The notes under the pieces were generated by a model. It saw nothing but the letters and a program-made list of their open reading frames with translations. It did not search any database and had not been told where the DNA came from. A stretch of 64,000 nt of DNA from Ascaris suum (Eukaryota; Nematoda; Chromadorea; Rhabditida; Ascarididae). The translations under genes and the position numbers were made by a program. Positions 25,038 through 39,000 of this stretch are shown piece after piece. Location of the stretch: contig CM024184.1 of NCBI GenBank assembly GCA_013433145.1, forward strand, positions 4,216,137 to 4,280,136. Direction: 5' to 3'. The first letter of the stretch is position 1; every line of letters starts with the position of its first letter.

Positions 25038-25415
25038 ATGGGGGGAGGGGGGACTATTTTTCATTTGCCATCTGGGATAATTCAAGCGAAAACTGTTTGC
25101 CTTAGGATTCATTTTTTTTTCTGTTTATGTTTTGTTTATTTCTTCATCCTTTCAATTTGTTATCCTCTTCATTTCCGCGTACGTCATATCGACGAGTTAT
25201 TCGAGTCGTCCAAATGTTTGGACCTCGCATGGCAAGTGCAATTCCTAGAGCTAGACCAGGATGTAAAATCCGATCACCGTCCCCTTTCCGACCACCGCCC
25301 TCTCGTCAGACCTCGAGTATGTCCCCGCCTTAAGGACACTCCAGCGTCTTTTTTTGTTCTGAAGAAGGCGGGCTCACAGTTCGGTTTGGAGACGGGAGAA
25401 GACCTTATTTTATAA
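25038..25415 (+). other. GC-richer patch with two overlapping open frames
   Basis: Plus-strand frames at 25038-25415 and 25127-25333 overlap in a locally GC-rich stretch within otherwise AT-rich DNA, 1.6 kb upstream of the ICE2 ATG. It contains a short internal duplication giving DHRPLSDHRPL in one frame. It could be a 5' untranslated exon, a promoter-proximal patch or an unrecognised exon; I see no decisive splice sites. Confidence 0.25.
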
Positions 25416-27034
25416 GGGCACTTGTTGAAACCGCTTCTCCGTGCCAAAACTATATTGAAATCGCAAAACCAGGTAACGAACGCTTACTTGTGAACGCAGC
25501 AACCTGCAAATCTAAGCCGAATGAGGTAGAATTTCTATTAAAACAAAAACTGTGAGATTCTTCCCTTTGAAATTTGCTTCATTTCAACGGCTGCAAATGA
25601 TGGAAACATATGATTTCATTCTTGTTTAGTTCGTTGCGCTGTTTGTCACTGAAGTCCTTTACGAGTGCTAAAGAAAGGGTGGGAGGAGAATAGAAGGACG
25701 GGAACCGAAGTTCCTCTGATCCACATTTCCTCGAGGGGACGATGTCTTATTCTTTTTTAATCTCTGCTGCTTTTACTCGGAATACGTCATTCCCTTAAAA
25801 AACCCGCAAATCCGACTCGTTGTTTCTTGAAACGAATTCAATACCTCAAGACCTGCAATTCTATTTCATCTACGTCGACTCATCGTTCCGTTGTTTCTTT
25901 TATTTGTGCACTTTTGCAGACAGGCGTTTTTATCAAGGATGTAATTGTGCCGACGAGATGTCTGTGCGTACGTGCATGTCTGTATGTCTGTGTCGGTGTC
26001 TGATGGTTCCGACTTGCGGGCTATTCATGTTGGAGTTATGCGTTGGGGATGAGTTCAAATATTATATTTTACGTTGATTTAATAATGCTGAATGAGATTT
26101 TAGGCATCCGAAAGTGAAATGAATCTATATATATCTAACAGTAGTCCAATTACACAAAATTGAATCACTGATAAAAGTTTTATGCGATAAGTTGATTTGA
26201 ATAAAACATGAAAGTTAGCGTGTTTCTTATGAATATGGCCGATAAGAAAAGCGCATATTGCGCCATCCCCTCTGATGCGCTCTTCCACTTACTGAATATT
26301 TACCGCTTATTATAATCAGTAAAGAATTTCTCTTCCTATACCTTGCAGCTATTTAGATGATTCTCGTATCAGCCGCATTGCAGAGTACATAGAAAGTTTT
26401 ACGGCTTTACTGCAAAAAACTCAGTAATACCTACTTCAGCCGAAAAAATTAAAAGAAGTTCGACGGATGACGCAACTCGTTCATTAAGTGTAAAACACAC
26501 GGATCAGCAAGCAACACCGCACCCTATTATATCTTCGACTACGACCGAAAGGTATGGGCAGATGGGGGAAATGTCCAACAAGATCATCACAAGTGTGAGC
26601 AAAGCAACTTGATACAGAAAATGAAGATCACCACTATAACTGCGATCGCAAACTCATGTGATCATAATAGATGTTCTGTGCAAATAGATCACTCGTTAAC
26701 AGTTTTTTATTGATCTGATTGCACTCTGTAAATGGAAAATAAATCTTTTGTGGATTTGTAAGAACAGTGGATTTAGTTGGGAAAAGGGATGTATCATCAT
26801 GCATATTTAATTATTTCTTAGCAGTTTATGGAATCGGTTAGCCTGTTGAGCAAAACTGCAAAAGCACATATTGCGCCAATACTTTTAAGCACTATTTTGC
26901 GCTCTTTGACCTTTGCGTGCATTGCAATACGGTTTAGGTCTTGTCAACATCAACCTTTTGAAGAGACGTGCTATGTCTTTGGCGTGCTTTCAAGTCGGTT
27001 CTATGTATGCTTTTTTCCGGGTCAATAAGGAAGC

Positions 27035-30000
27035 ATGGAATCGTGCAGTATGCGTGGGAATCAAGCTGCCGAGCTGTGTCCGATTGAGAATGGTATAGAA
27101 GATCCAAGTGTGTTATCAAAGCATATGTGGTTATTCTGTGATGCATGTCGTGACAGACGACTGTCGAATACACTTCGAGGAAAACAACTGGTTGGTTTGC
27201 TCGGAGAATCGGACTCCGAAGAGGAAACACCTGGTATGTTTGTTTGCACTTTTCCACTTTTTATCGGTACCTCATAGGGACCATAGAGCAAATTAGTTGA
27301 TTTAACTCCTACACAGTAGTATGTATGAGAGTGATTGCTGAATTTGGGTTTTGCTTCCTGTTCGACTCGACTTTTCGCTGAATATCTATCCCAAACCTCA
27401 GCAAATTTCCCACCGAATCTCCGCTCATTTTAGATCTGGGTTGAAAAAAATTTTCAGGGTGAGAAAATTTTATGAAAATTCAGTGGAATCTCAAAACTTT
27501 TATTATGATGGCGTCATATAAAGGATGAAATCATCTCATTTATTATGGTCCCCATACATCAATATGCGTAGTTTGCATTAATGAAATCAACTCAATGGAC
27601 TGAACCAACTGAACCTATTCAGTGGTAGTTGGAGGTGGTTGTGATTCGTAGTTGTTGTCGAAATAAATCTCTAAGAGGGGGGGGGGGGGGAGGAGGGGAG
27701 GAAGGGTACAGTGGGAAAGGAAGGAAGCATATAGAATGCGGGACGGCTATTACTGTAAAATTTGATTCTCTATAGCTGCGGCATTCATCTTCTTGACGTT
27801 TGTTTCACTTGAGGCCTCACTCAGTATGGCGCAACATCTTCAAATAAAACTGTGAATGCAGCTTTATTCGTTGCGCAAATAGAGTTGCACGCTTTCATTG
27901 CTTGATTTATGCGTTAATGGTTTTTATTTATTCATTTTTTATACTTGCCGCAACCGTCTTGAGTGGTAGATCTGCTGGACTTGGTAGATTTATTGGGCAT
28001 GGCAAATTTATCAGGCTTGTTGAATTTACCAGAGAATATGCATACTTTCTGGGGATAGTAGTTCACAATGAGGTGAATAGCGAACTCGATCAGATCGCTG
28101 TCGATGCGATGTAGACCGATGCTGTTCCATTGTGTTTGATGGCTACCGTAATCATTCTTATGCATATCCATAGACAGTTGTTTTACCCTTAACCACCCTT
28201 AAAATCCCTCACTGATCTTATGAGATCGTAACTGATTGGAGGATTCGATTGATTAAATGCTGATCCTTCCTTCGTTCAGGCATCGACTTGAATCACTTTG
28301 CCCTGGTTACTGATGCTTAGAGTTATTCATTCTAACTGTTTAATGTGCCCACTGGTTGAATTTTTGTCATAATCTACCGATAAACAGTATCGAATATTTT
28401 GCAGTGATCCATGTTGGGTGCATCGCATCGTATTGCCGTCTGAAAATCATTGAAAAATACAACACGCAGAGGTTGTATAACCCAGACAGATGCTCTTCAA
28501 TAATATCTTTTTTTTTCAAGATGCTACCGAAGGTGAAAAGAATGAAGAACGAGTTGAACCGAATGAAGGGAAGAATGCCAATGCTGTGATGAAGAAGAGA
28601 GGAAGAAAGAAAAAGACGGAGAAACAGGAAACCTTTTTACCCGACGCTCTCAAGATTAACCGCTATGTGAAATCGGGTATCTCAAAGTCAGTCATTTTTC
28701 TTGCATATCTTCCTTTATTTTTTTTTTCGCCATTGAGATCGATGCACTGAATTTTATTATTGCAGTGGAAGATCTCTGTATATGTAAGACCAGGATTATT
28801 TGTCTGCACTTATGTCTGTCTGTGTGTCTGTCTGTCTGATATGCTCCAGCTCGAGAACCACTGAAATTGCAGTTGCATAATTAAATAGATGTAACGCTTA
28901 TCATGTGACGATATTTATAAACGTTATTTCGCTTTAATTCCGCGAATTTTAAAAGAATCTGTAGATATTTAAAGGCGGAAAAATTGCGATTTTTTCATTT
29001 GTATTGCAAAAAACGATTTTTTTTGAATGAAAAATTGATGCGATTGAATGAATTAATTCCGAGATGACGGCGTCATTTTGCTTATGTTTTGTTTGTTGGC
29101 AACTGATATGAGTGATTGGAGAGGTGGGGGGAGGGGGGGGGGGGGGGGGAATGCGGAAAGGCATATCATGCCAATTGCTTTCGCGTGGCAGTCGACTTGT
29201 TCGTCTTTAACATTCGATCCGTTGCTCATTCAACGAAATAACCATAAATTAACGGGTGGTGTTTAAACTTCTCTCCTATTTCTTACTCTAAGATATTTTC
29301 ATACGCACTTTTTGGCGTAACCAATGCGGGTCGTGCTTTTTGGATTATCTGTGCGCAGCTTTATCAATCTCAGCAACGCAAAACGAATACCTCTCCTCCC
29401 TCTCTCTATGAAATTTCACCTCTTTGAGACCAAAATCCAACTAGGAAGCGCTTTCGAGGTTTTCGATTCCCTGGACTGCAGTCGGTGCTCCAGTCCACCG
29501 CTTGTTCAGATCGTCCTCCGATGAACGCCTCAGGCAACCGGAACTCATCCCCATGCTTGCTAGGGTGTTTGTGTTCTCGCAACGTCGCTAGAGACAATCC
29601 GACTACACTGTTCAGGAAGGAGGCCTTGCAGAAGCTGATCGAAGAGAAGCGCGAAGAAGCTGCGCAGAAGGCACTTTTGAGAAGTGCTGTGCAACGAGGG
29701 TCGGATGATGTGGAGGAAAACACGAGCACAAAGCTGAAGGTTGTTGAATTAGATTTGTGCTTTGTAATTTATGCTTTATAAAATTGCATTTTGTTCGACG
29801 AGACTAATATTTTTTTGTGCTGTAAAAAATTCCTCGTGGGAATATATTTGCAACTACGAAAGTTTGTCAACACTGCCGAAAACTTCGTGCTATTATTGAT
29901 GCCAAGGGGAGTAAGAAAGACATTAATCAGCACCGTGGATCATCTGCCGTGTGGGGATCTTCATGACATTTATTGTAAACAGTTTTGATAAAGTAGTTTA

Positions 30001-33000
30001 AGTTTACAGATTATTCTTATATTTGAAATAAACGTTATAAGCATCATAGATATATTGCACAGAAATATTTGCACGCAGTGGACAGTTTTATGTGGCGTTC
30101 GAATAACCGAACGTCTTATAAGTTCTGTACGTAGAGATAGGTATACCGACCCAACCTTCGCAGATTAATATTATGGCCGGTACACCTTGTCTCTTTAAAG
30201 CTCTCAAAACGGCTCATTGCTGTCCAGTAAGTATTGGAGGATATGAGTGGGAGGATACTGCATTGGGCGCTTAAACGCCACCTCCAGGGCGCTTATTCTT
30301 CTAGCATACTGTATTGCCTCATTCTGAATCGCTTGCACGTTTCCATCGTTTGATCTTTGCAGTGACAGGATTTTGCGGATCAGATTTTCCACAAATAAAA
30401 AAATTAGTCGTTCCTGTTTCTTTTCTTTTTTTTTTTTTCACGGGATGAGGTTGAAAAACTGTGGGGAAGTCTTTTCTAGTGCTTTTTTTTCAAGTTTTCC
30501 TTTCGTTTTTATTAAGTCATCGCTCTTTCTTTGGAGAGGCATCTAAAAGAATACAGGTGTGAGAACATATTGTTTTGATTGCTTTAAGGTCATGAAAAAA
30601 TCTTTTCTACTTCAGGTCGATCCGTCAGGTATGCCGTGGTCGCCCAGGTATGATACGTTCTTGTTGAGTCGCCAATCCGTCTTTAACCGAGTAATCGACC
30701 ACCAGCGTTATGTGGCAATTATATCGAATTTTCTAGACGCGAATAAGAGTTTACGATATGATCACAACAAACAAGAAATTGAGGTGAACTCCTTTTAACG
30801 TTTGTGGAAGACGGCACGCTTTTTTTTCATTTCTTAAAAGAAGAATATCAAAGCAATTCTCTTTTTCTTTTCGAAAAAGCGATTTTTTTCCTCGAAAATG
30901 ATCATTTTCACATAATGTGTTATAACAAAAATAAAGCGTTTATCAGACTTGTTTAATAATGAAAAAAATTATTCAAAGTGAAAGGACAGAGGGGTGTAGT
31001 GGAATTGGAAGAGAGGAAGGGGCGGGGGTCAGGAGGAATGTGGGCGTTGAGCCAAGTCTAAGTAGAAGGGAATGGTGCGGTTATTTTTTCACTGGCTTAG
31101 GGGGCGGAATATTTGGATTGCATGAGATTGTCTTTCTTCACTGTCTTAGCTGATTTTGTAGTTTTTTGTGCGGGCAGGGGGGGGGGGAATAATTTTTTGC
31201 ATCTGCAAGCGGGACAATTTTTTCATCAGGATTTCTTCTGTTGATAATGATGGCAACTTTCATGACAACAGCAGTTATCTTTCATTGAGGAATTTATATT
31301 GCAGAGGGGGACTGAAGGGGAGAGGGACAGGGGGGTGTCTTACAATAATTGAATTCTGATCTAGTTTATGCAGCTAAATGCTCTATCAGATCGCTTTTAC
31401 ACATATAATATAGTTCATTTATGTTTTAGTGATATCCATTTGTCTGAAATCGCTTTGTGTTCTACGTAATGTTTACCTATCACATGAGTTCTGACCCTTG
31501 AGAAGAAGCAAGGAAGGGTCAATTGACCGCGCTACCCGATTGGTTGTACAGAGCAACTTTGGGGGCAAGATATCATTCGTTGTCAAGCCAGATGAAGTAC
31601 CGACGAGTAGTTGGTATGAGATGAATGTTGGAGTTACTCGAGCTTTCCACTGTTAGTTTGTTGTAGCACAGTTTGTATGTGTTGTTGATCTTAATGCCGT
31701 ATCATATTCCGCCTGATGTAGGTGCCGGAAGTAGTTCTTCCATGAAGGCAATTATTTTCGAGAAGCTTCTTGCATTCTTCATTAGTAAATGACAATTATA
31801 TGCATCTTCGTACCTTTTCTCTTTTGAAGTCGGATTTGAAAAGTCGTTAATGTTGATCGGGTGGGTGCATTTGGAGAGATTCACATTAGATTAAGGGGCT
31901 TATGTTTCAAAGAATACGGTGTGTTATGTATTCGATCCTGTAATTAAGTATTTATTTTTCTAGGCGATGGACGAGAAACTCTCTGCAGAAAGGAAAGCTT
32001 ATCAAAAGCACGTGAAGAAGAAAATAAAGGGTCTGAAGCAGCACTTATATATGTGTGGCAATTTGCAGAGCAGTCGCTTTATTTTGGTTACTTATTTTTT
32101 CATTGACTAGGGTTGCTCTATTTAGCGGCGATGTTGTAAAAATGCCTGCAAGTCAAAGCATTATCATTTAAATGTTTATGGATGCGTTTGTGGACTATGG
32201 TGGTAACGATCAGGGATGAGTTGGACAGTGAGGGTTCGTTTGAAACCGGTACAAACTTGTCCTTCACCCTCTTCCCCAGGCTTTTATTCCCTCTCCCCTC
32301 ACACTTCCCTTCCTACTGAAAGTTATGGGAGCATGTCAGTCGCACTAGTTTACTTTAGATCACAGGTAAGGTGTAAAAAAGTTGGGAGGAGGCGTGACTC
32401 ATCTAGGCGTTCATGGTCCATGGGACGATGTTTTTCGTGAAATAGCAACTTCTGAGGAGGGAAAAATTTACTTGCCTGCTGAAATGAGCAAATTTCTCTA
32501 TTTTTGTTCTTTTAAGCGAAGTTTTTCGTTAAAAAGTTTGCTAAGATCGCGAAGAATTTGATTTTCGTTTGTTGATGTTCCTATACGAACGGGCAGAACT
32601 CAGGTCGTTCGACATCTACCTTTGGTGCATTAGTCGACGTGGAAGCTAATAGCCTGTTATGCTTGCAGGGCATCGATGTCTTTGTTGGTCCTTAAATTTC
32701 GTTTGTTCCAATCGAATCGAACTAATCTTCCGTTCGCTCATCCAATAGTAATTAATTATTTGTGCATTTAAGGAGCGTTTAATGAAACGTCGTTCACAAC
32801 TAAGCGGCCAGTATGGTTCTCCGTTGAATGTTACAACAGACGGGCTCGAAAGTGACGTCAGTCAGTCGCTGCCGAAAGTGAAATACAATCTTGTATCGGG
32901 GACCATGCCAAAAATAGTGATACCAAATGAGAGGCGACGATTCACGTTTACTAACAACGTTGTTGAGGTGCGAGAGCAGTCTCCTCTGGATAGAGTAAAC

Positions 33001-36000
33001 CAGGTGAGAACTGTTGTATAAAAGTGCTTATTGTCTGGATGTTTGTTAGAATGCGGATTTGTCATCGGAATCGATAAAACAGTGATCGCCGTTTTAGGTG
33101 GGACTTCTGAATTTATGGATACGGTCAGTAGGACGGGTGATTGCAAAAATCCCAGTGGAAAGCGGAGGCATCATAACTCACTGATTTGATCAGAAATGAT
33201 CGCCGAATCTTACGTAAATGGTCCTTAAAGCATAACATCAGGTGGTGATCAGCGGTTGCAACGCATTGCAGGTAAATGAGGTGCCGTCACCATAGGCAAA
33301 AACACTACTGCAAAGATGGGAAAAGAGATTACGGAGGGATTAGATTGGTGATAGTTGAGAGTGCGGAATTAAACGCCGCAAGCCTTTATGGAGGGCATTC
33401 GTTACCGAAGGAACTTTCGAAAATACGAGCATTTTTAAGTGTGATTAACATATTTCCCCGAGATGCACGCGAGTATTCATTTTCTAATTTTATTTACTCA
33501 AAAGAAAGGTTTTGAGCTTAAATGTGCCTTTTATTAACTGCAACCGGTTGAGCGAATCAATAATCTTCTGTTGAATGCGAAAAGGTACGCACTTCCGATC
33601 ATGCAATCTTCGGATGGTTTTTGCAGTTTCCATTGGACAGTGACGAGTTGGCGTTTCATTTTGCGATGAAATATGCAGTAAATGTCGTAACGGGAGTAAG
33701 CAGTGTTTTGGCGATTATGTGTCGACCGTGGCTAGCTGATTCGGCGTGCTATACCATTCCGATAGTGGTAAAAGGAGTGTTCGATGCGGTGCATGGTTAG
33801 ATTTTATTATATTCTATAATAGCTTATCTTTAGAAATAAGAAAATCGAAGAGTTTGTTTTGGCTAAACCTGTTGTTACTGGGCGCATGATATCTAGTATA
33901 GGCTTGCCCCATAAGTGATGTTTCTTTTGGTTCATTTTTTGGAAACGTCGGCTGATCGCCGCTCGTATAAGTGCATCGTTCGAAAACAGTCATTATTTCT
34001 AGTATCCATTATAATGCCCCTAATTCATTTTATGTACTTCCGTAAATTTCCAGATTGCATTTGTCTGTACGTACGTCTGTGAATATCAGGTACTTGGTGG
34101 TTTCTCAGCGGTTCAACTCCTATGGCATCACTCCGAACCCCATTCATAGAGGAACTCTTCACGCTTACTAATATTTAATGAAGTTGTAAGTGCTGGGTTA
34201 ATGCCAGAAATGCTTTAAGGTCGTCCAAAGAACATATGTATATTGGGAAAGCCGTGCGTATTAGATGAACTCAATCACCCTTCGTTGTGGCGTCGGTTCA
34301 TGAAGCATTCGGTTCGAATTGCGCTCCATCCGAAGGCAAAACAAGCACAACGCACTGGGGGACGCCAGAGAGCCATACTAAAAAAACTTGAAGCAACAAC
34401 GAAGACAAAGTTGAACGACGATGGGGGAGAAAAGCAACAAACGCAACCAAACGTGGAGAGTGGTACTGTTGAATTAAATATTGTGAAGAAGCTTTCAGTT
34501 TTCTCCCTCAGCGCTTCTGGCCTCCTCCTTCTTTAATCCCTCTCCCTCCCACATCTTTTTTCGTTCCTTTGTTTATGAGTCTTGTACTTCCGTTCTTCGA
34601 TCCTGTCGATTAGATGAACGAATATTTCAGGCGGGGATAAAAAATATTTATGGGAAAGAAGATGGATTCGTTCACCTGATCTACCCTTTCCGTTTCTACT
34701 TTTGGCGTTTACCTTCACGCAACCCTCCATATCTGTTACATTCCGGCGGTGGTGAGCATAAGAAAGGAAGCGCGAATGCGAGGGGGTCGAAAACAAATTT
34801 TTGCAGTTCCATAACAGCGCCTTGCTAACTAGGCCGTGACTAACATATGCATGAACAGAATCAGAAACAACTATTTCTTGAATATTTTTCAATATGGTTA
34901 TGCCCATTGAGGTCTTCTGTAGTGGATGTTTCCATGTCACCCCATCCTTCTCCACCTCACTTGATGTTAAATCATCCTTTGCGCCCGGTCGAATTTGTAC
35001 TCTTTAATGAGTTTCCTGGAAGGTGTAGAGTGAAGAAATAATGTGAGCTAACATTATAGTATCACTTGACGGTTACTTCCACTCTAAACTTTTGTTTTTG
35101 TTTTCGAGATTAATCTAGTTCTTAATTCAATGCTAGACGAAACACTGGTCTTTTTTAGAGAGCGGCGATGAGATAGGCGGTCTGGTCATAGCTGAACCGT
35201 CAAAAGGTGGCGATGAAACCGAGGCAGTCACCTCGAAAAAACGACCTGAAACAGACGAAGTTGCAGCAAACGATGATGCAAATCCTTCATCCGTTGATCA
35301 AAGGTGATGTGGTGTTTTCAGGGGAATCACATTAGCTAACACTGTTTATGTCATTTTTCGGCCAGCCGGCTGCAAGCATCTGGGACCTCGAAAAACACAT
35401 CGAATGGTTGCGAATTTCATTTGCTTCAATATCTGTCAGAATTAATGAAACGGCGGTGATAAATCGACGATCAGTTTGATGTAATCAAATTGTGTCCAAA
35501 AAGCAATAGAAATTTCGATTACTGAATTAGCAATGATGGGGTTCCTATGAGCTAATTTAATGCTCTGATATGGCTAACAACATTGCTGCTATCAAATTCG
35601 TGCCGAAGAATTTGTTAAGGCAAATGAGACTGATTCATGAAAAGGACACTGAATTACATATGTCGTTTTTGCTTGCACGAAACCTGAGGCGTGTAATGGA
35701 GCATGTTTGTGCGGGTGTTGTGTTTTGAAAGTTGTATTGCTGAGAACCTACGGAGGAGGTATGTCTGTGGCAATGTCATGTTTGACTCCTTGCCACCTTT
35801 TTCGTCTCAAAAAGGAGAGGGAAGGAAGAGGTGGCAGCTTTCCATTCATTTCATTTATTAGTTCTGTTCAAAATTTAACATCTTCAGCGTTCTCTTTTAC
35901 AATATTGTTTTGTGGAGTGAGTGTTATAAAGTAGAAGAAATGAGACAGTTATGAGGTGCTGATTGCAGATTCGTCAATGATGTGCTATCCGGGATTATGG

Positions 36001-39000
36001 AGGAAATGGGATCGACAAATATTAAGTCGCGCAGCGAATGTGACGGTAATTTTATCTAAATAATACTATGAGAGATCAATGACAAAACGCTTGACCTTTT
36101 GGTTCGCTTTATTGTCAAATTTAGGCTTGAAAGGGGCGCAAAAAAGGGTCTATTTAAACCCAGTGGTGGGGAGAGAGGAGAGGTATTGGGTAATCAGGAA
36201 CGTCGGTTCAGAAGGCAGCTGGCAAAGCAGTGTTTCGATTCTATTTTTTTCTTATTGAAGTGGTCGTTTCTGAATTGTCCAACAATTTTAAGATAGTGAT
36301 AAAAAGCCAAGAGAATTCAGCTGCAACTCTTATAATACTCACTGTTTCTAATGCATAAATGAAATGGGATGTAATTAAAAAGAATGGGAATGCTGAATGG
36401 CGATCTGATATTTGATAGTATTTCGTATGGAATCCGATGAAATGGATAATTGTGGGAATGTGTGATTCTTCAAATGTCTTTCGTCATGAAATGTAGAAAA
36501 TCTATAGAAGTTCTCGGAAGGAAACATTTAATTGACTGAATTTCATTGGGAGCAAACAATTCGACGAATCGGAGTCAGACTTTCGAGTGTTGTAAATAGT
36601 TTTCTATCGTTTGACAAGAAGACATTTCACAGGAGCGGTTGAACAACGAGCTGACTTAGAAAATTTCAACGGTTCGGATCTTAGCAAGCGGTATACTATT
36701 TTCTCGATAGGAGAGGAAGGATTGGATGATGTGATGGTGCTCATTCGCTCGGGTAACGATGGTCTTGATAGTTCCACAGGTACATCGGTCTCAGTTGCGG
36801 TCAAGCTCGAATTTGCTCCCGATCTTGGAGCTGAGGTTCATTTAGATTGCACGTTTTTTCTTTTTTTACATTTTCATGGAGCATAAACTGAGCGTATGTG
36901 TATTTCTTATGCTGTTCTTCAATACTTTCGATTCCAGGATCTAAATGAACGCTGGATTCACGAAATATTCGGCTGTAGACTGTAGTCTGTCTGTTGGGAG
37001 ATCCATTTCATGGTCCATTTATTTCTTCGTTCCAAGTCTTGGATGTACCTCCAGCACTCGAACTTCAAATTTTAGGTCTGCCTAAACCTTTTTTTTTCAT
37101 CACCGCGGCCGTTGATTTGCTCAAAAACATTTGATTTCAGCGCAGCCGGTGCGATTTCTCATATGTTTTATGTTTTGAAGTTTTTCTTCAGCAGCCTCTG
37201 TTGCCCTTGACCCTCCACCCCTTCTCTCTTCTGCTCCAGATTCCCCCCATCGCCACCACAGAAGAGGGGTCTGCCACGCGACAGCAGTCACGAGAATGAC
37301 TGTGGTTCACTTCTTTTATTACCTAGACCACTTTCGATGTGCATTGCAGCGTCTTGGTGACGAGGAATGGCTCTACGATGCTTTGCGTTGCAGATTCAAG
37401 TGTGCGTCACACCTTCTTCGACTCAGGTTCCATCTATAACCGCTTCTTTTGTAATGTTTAGACATCCTCATAAACATCGTAAAGCAAATACGGTAGCATG
37501 CGGTGAGGGGAGGGCGTAGTGGAAGGTGAGCACGGTAGTCATTCTTTTGAGCGACAGGCACGCTAACTGGTGGAGAGGCAAGCTAGTTAATGTTAGAGGA
37601 AAGCATAACTCGATTCCATAACGAACCCCTCTGAAGTGGTATTCAGCAAGCTTTTCATGCTTTCGATCAGGCAATTTTATTTCAGACCGTTCTGCTTTAA
37701 GGTTATCTTAAAGAAATATCTGGGAAGCTTAGCGATTTCGTTTACACACCGAAACAGTCTTGAAGAGGGTATTTTAGTCGTCAACGTGCTAAGGATTTGG
37801 GATTGGGAGGGGGGGGGAAAGGAGAGGTTATTGACGGAAAGTGGGGGATTTTGTAAATTTATGTAATGTTCGTGGTCAAATTTGAAGGGAAAAAGCAGAA
37901 CTTAGATCAAATGTATCAAAAATTAAACTTCGCAGTAAGTAAACCAATAAATTGCATCGAGATCCCAAAATATTTTCTATCTTCAATTAGTTACAGTTGT
38001 GAAGGGATACAGCCCCATTTATGGACTCCAGGTCTTTCCACTGCAAGTGGGTGGTATAGCCTTCATTTATAAACTTCTTGATATGATCCAGTTATGAAGT
38101 GGATCATGGACATGATACGGGCTGTGGATTTTTTTTTCTTTGATCCACTATTCAGACAATTTTGACCGAGATGGGTGACGTGACCTATGATAGCTTAAGT
38201 CATGGACAGCTTACATTCGTCGTTTCGAAACTACTGAATAGTGATGGTTGACAATTTTTTTTAAAGAATTCACTATTCGGAGCTGCATTTTCTCCAAAAG
38301 GAACGATACGAGGAGCGTGGCATGATTGCGCGAGATGCTCGACGCAAACTTTTGTAAGTTTCATGTGTTGCTAATGTTGCGAACATTTTCTGGGAGAGAA
38401 GATTGAAAATCGGGGAGGAGGAGGAGAGATGGGGTGAGTGATACTTTGTTAATTATAGAGACGGCACTTGGATCAAAATTAGGGGCATCAAAAAATCCGT
38501 CAGGACTGCACACCAGCACTTTTGTGACATACAAGAAGTGCTCATGATATTGATTGTGATAAAGTAATTGCAGTACACTTTTTCATGTTTGCTTTACGGT
38601 TTTAGCTGTTTATTAATTAACAAATGGATTGGGGGGGGGGGGGGGAAGCTGAAATATGTTTTTGCAGTCACTTACGATCCATCCATCAGTGGGTCCTATA
38701 AGTTGTCGTAAGTTGGCAGCGCTTATTTGTTTTGTTTTTTTCTTACCGGGCAGATCGCTCGTAAAAGTCGTCAAAAGAAGATTTGTTTTTTTTTCCGTCC
38801 CGATCGATTGTAAAATCGATTCGATCCACTGTAAAAGATGTGTCAGTTTCTTGTCACATTTAAAAGTCCATAGCTTTTTCCAAGGCTTGTGGTTCAGATG
38901 GCATTCTGCTTATCCGACTGTCCATATTTGTAGATTACATCCACCAAATTTATCAGCTCTAGCTACAACCGTTCCCGAGCTGAATATTTCAGATGTGCGG

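Larger units (their letters stand above)
22333..27034. promoter_or_regulatory. Shared upstream region of divergent CDC25 and ICE2
   Basis: About 4.7 kb between two head-to-head starts. It must hold both promoters. It contains a candidate small coding frame at 23420, a degenerate three-unit repeat near 23720-23825, a GC-richer patch at 25180-25420 and a TGTCTG-rich patch near 25970-26000. I could not identify specific transcription factor sites or a TATA box with confidence. Confidence 0.5.

Noticed and set aside
29406..29729. 107-codon minus-strand frame
   Set aside because: It is antisense to ICE2 exon 3, whose plus-strand frame continues in phase into the next exons.
35366..35406. Possible 41-bp micro-exon of ICE2
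   Set aside because: It has splice-like ends, but joining exon 35159-35303 straight to 35969-36045 keeps phase and gives the better frame (RFVNDVLSGIMEEMG).
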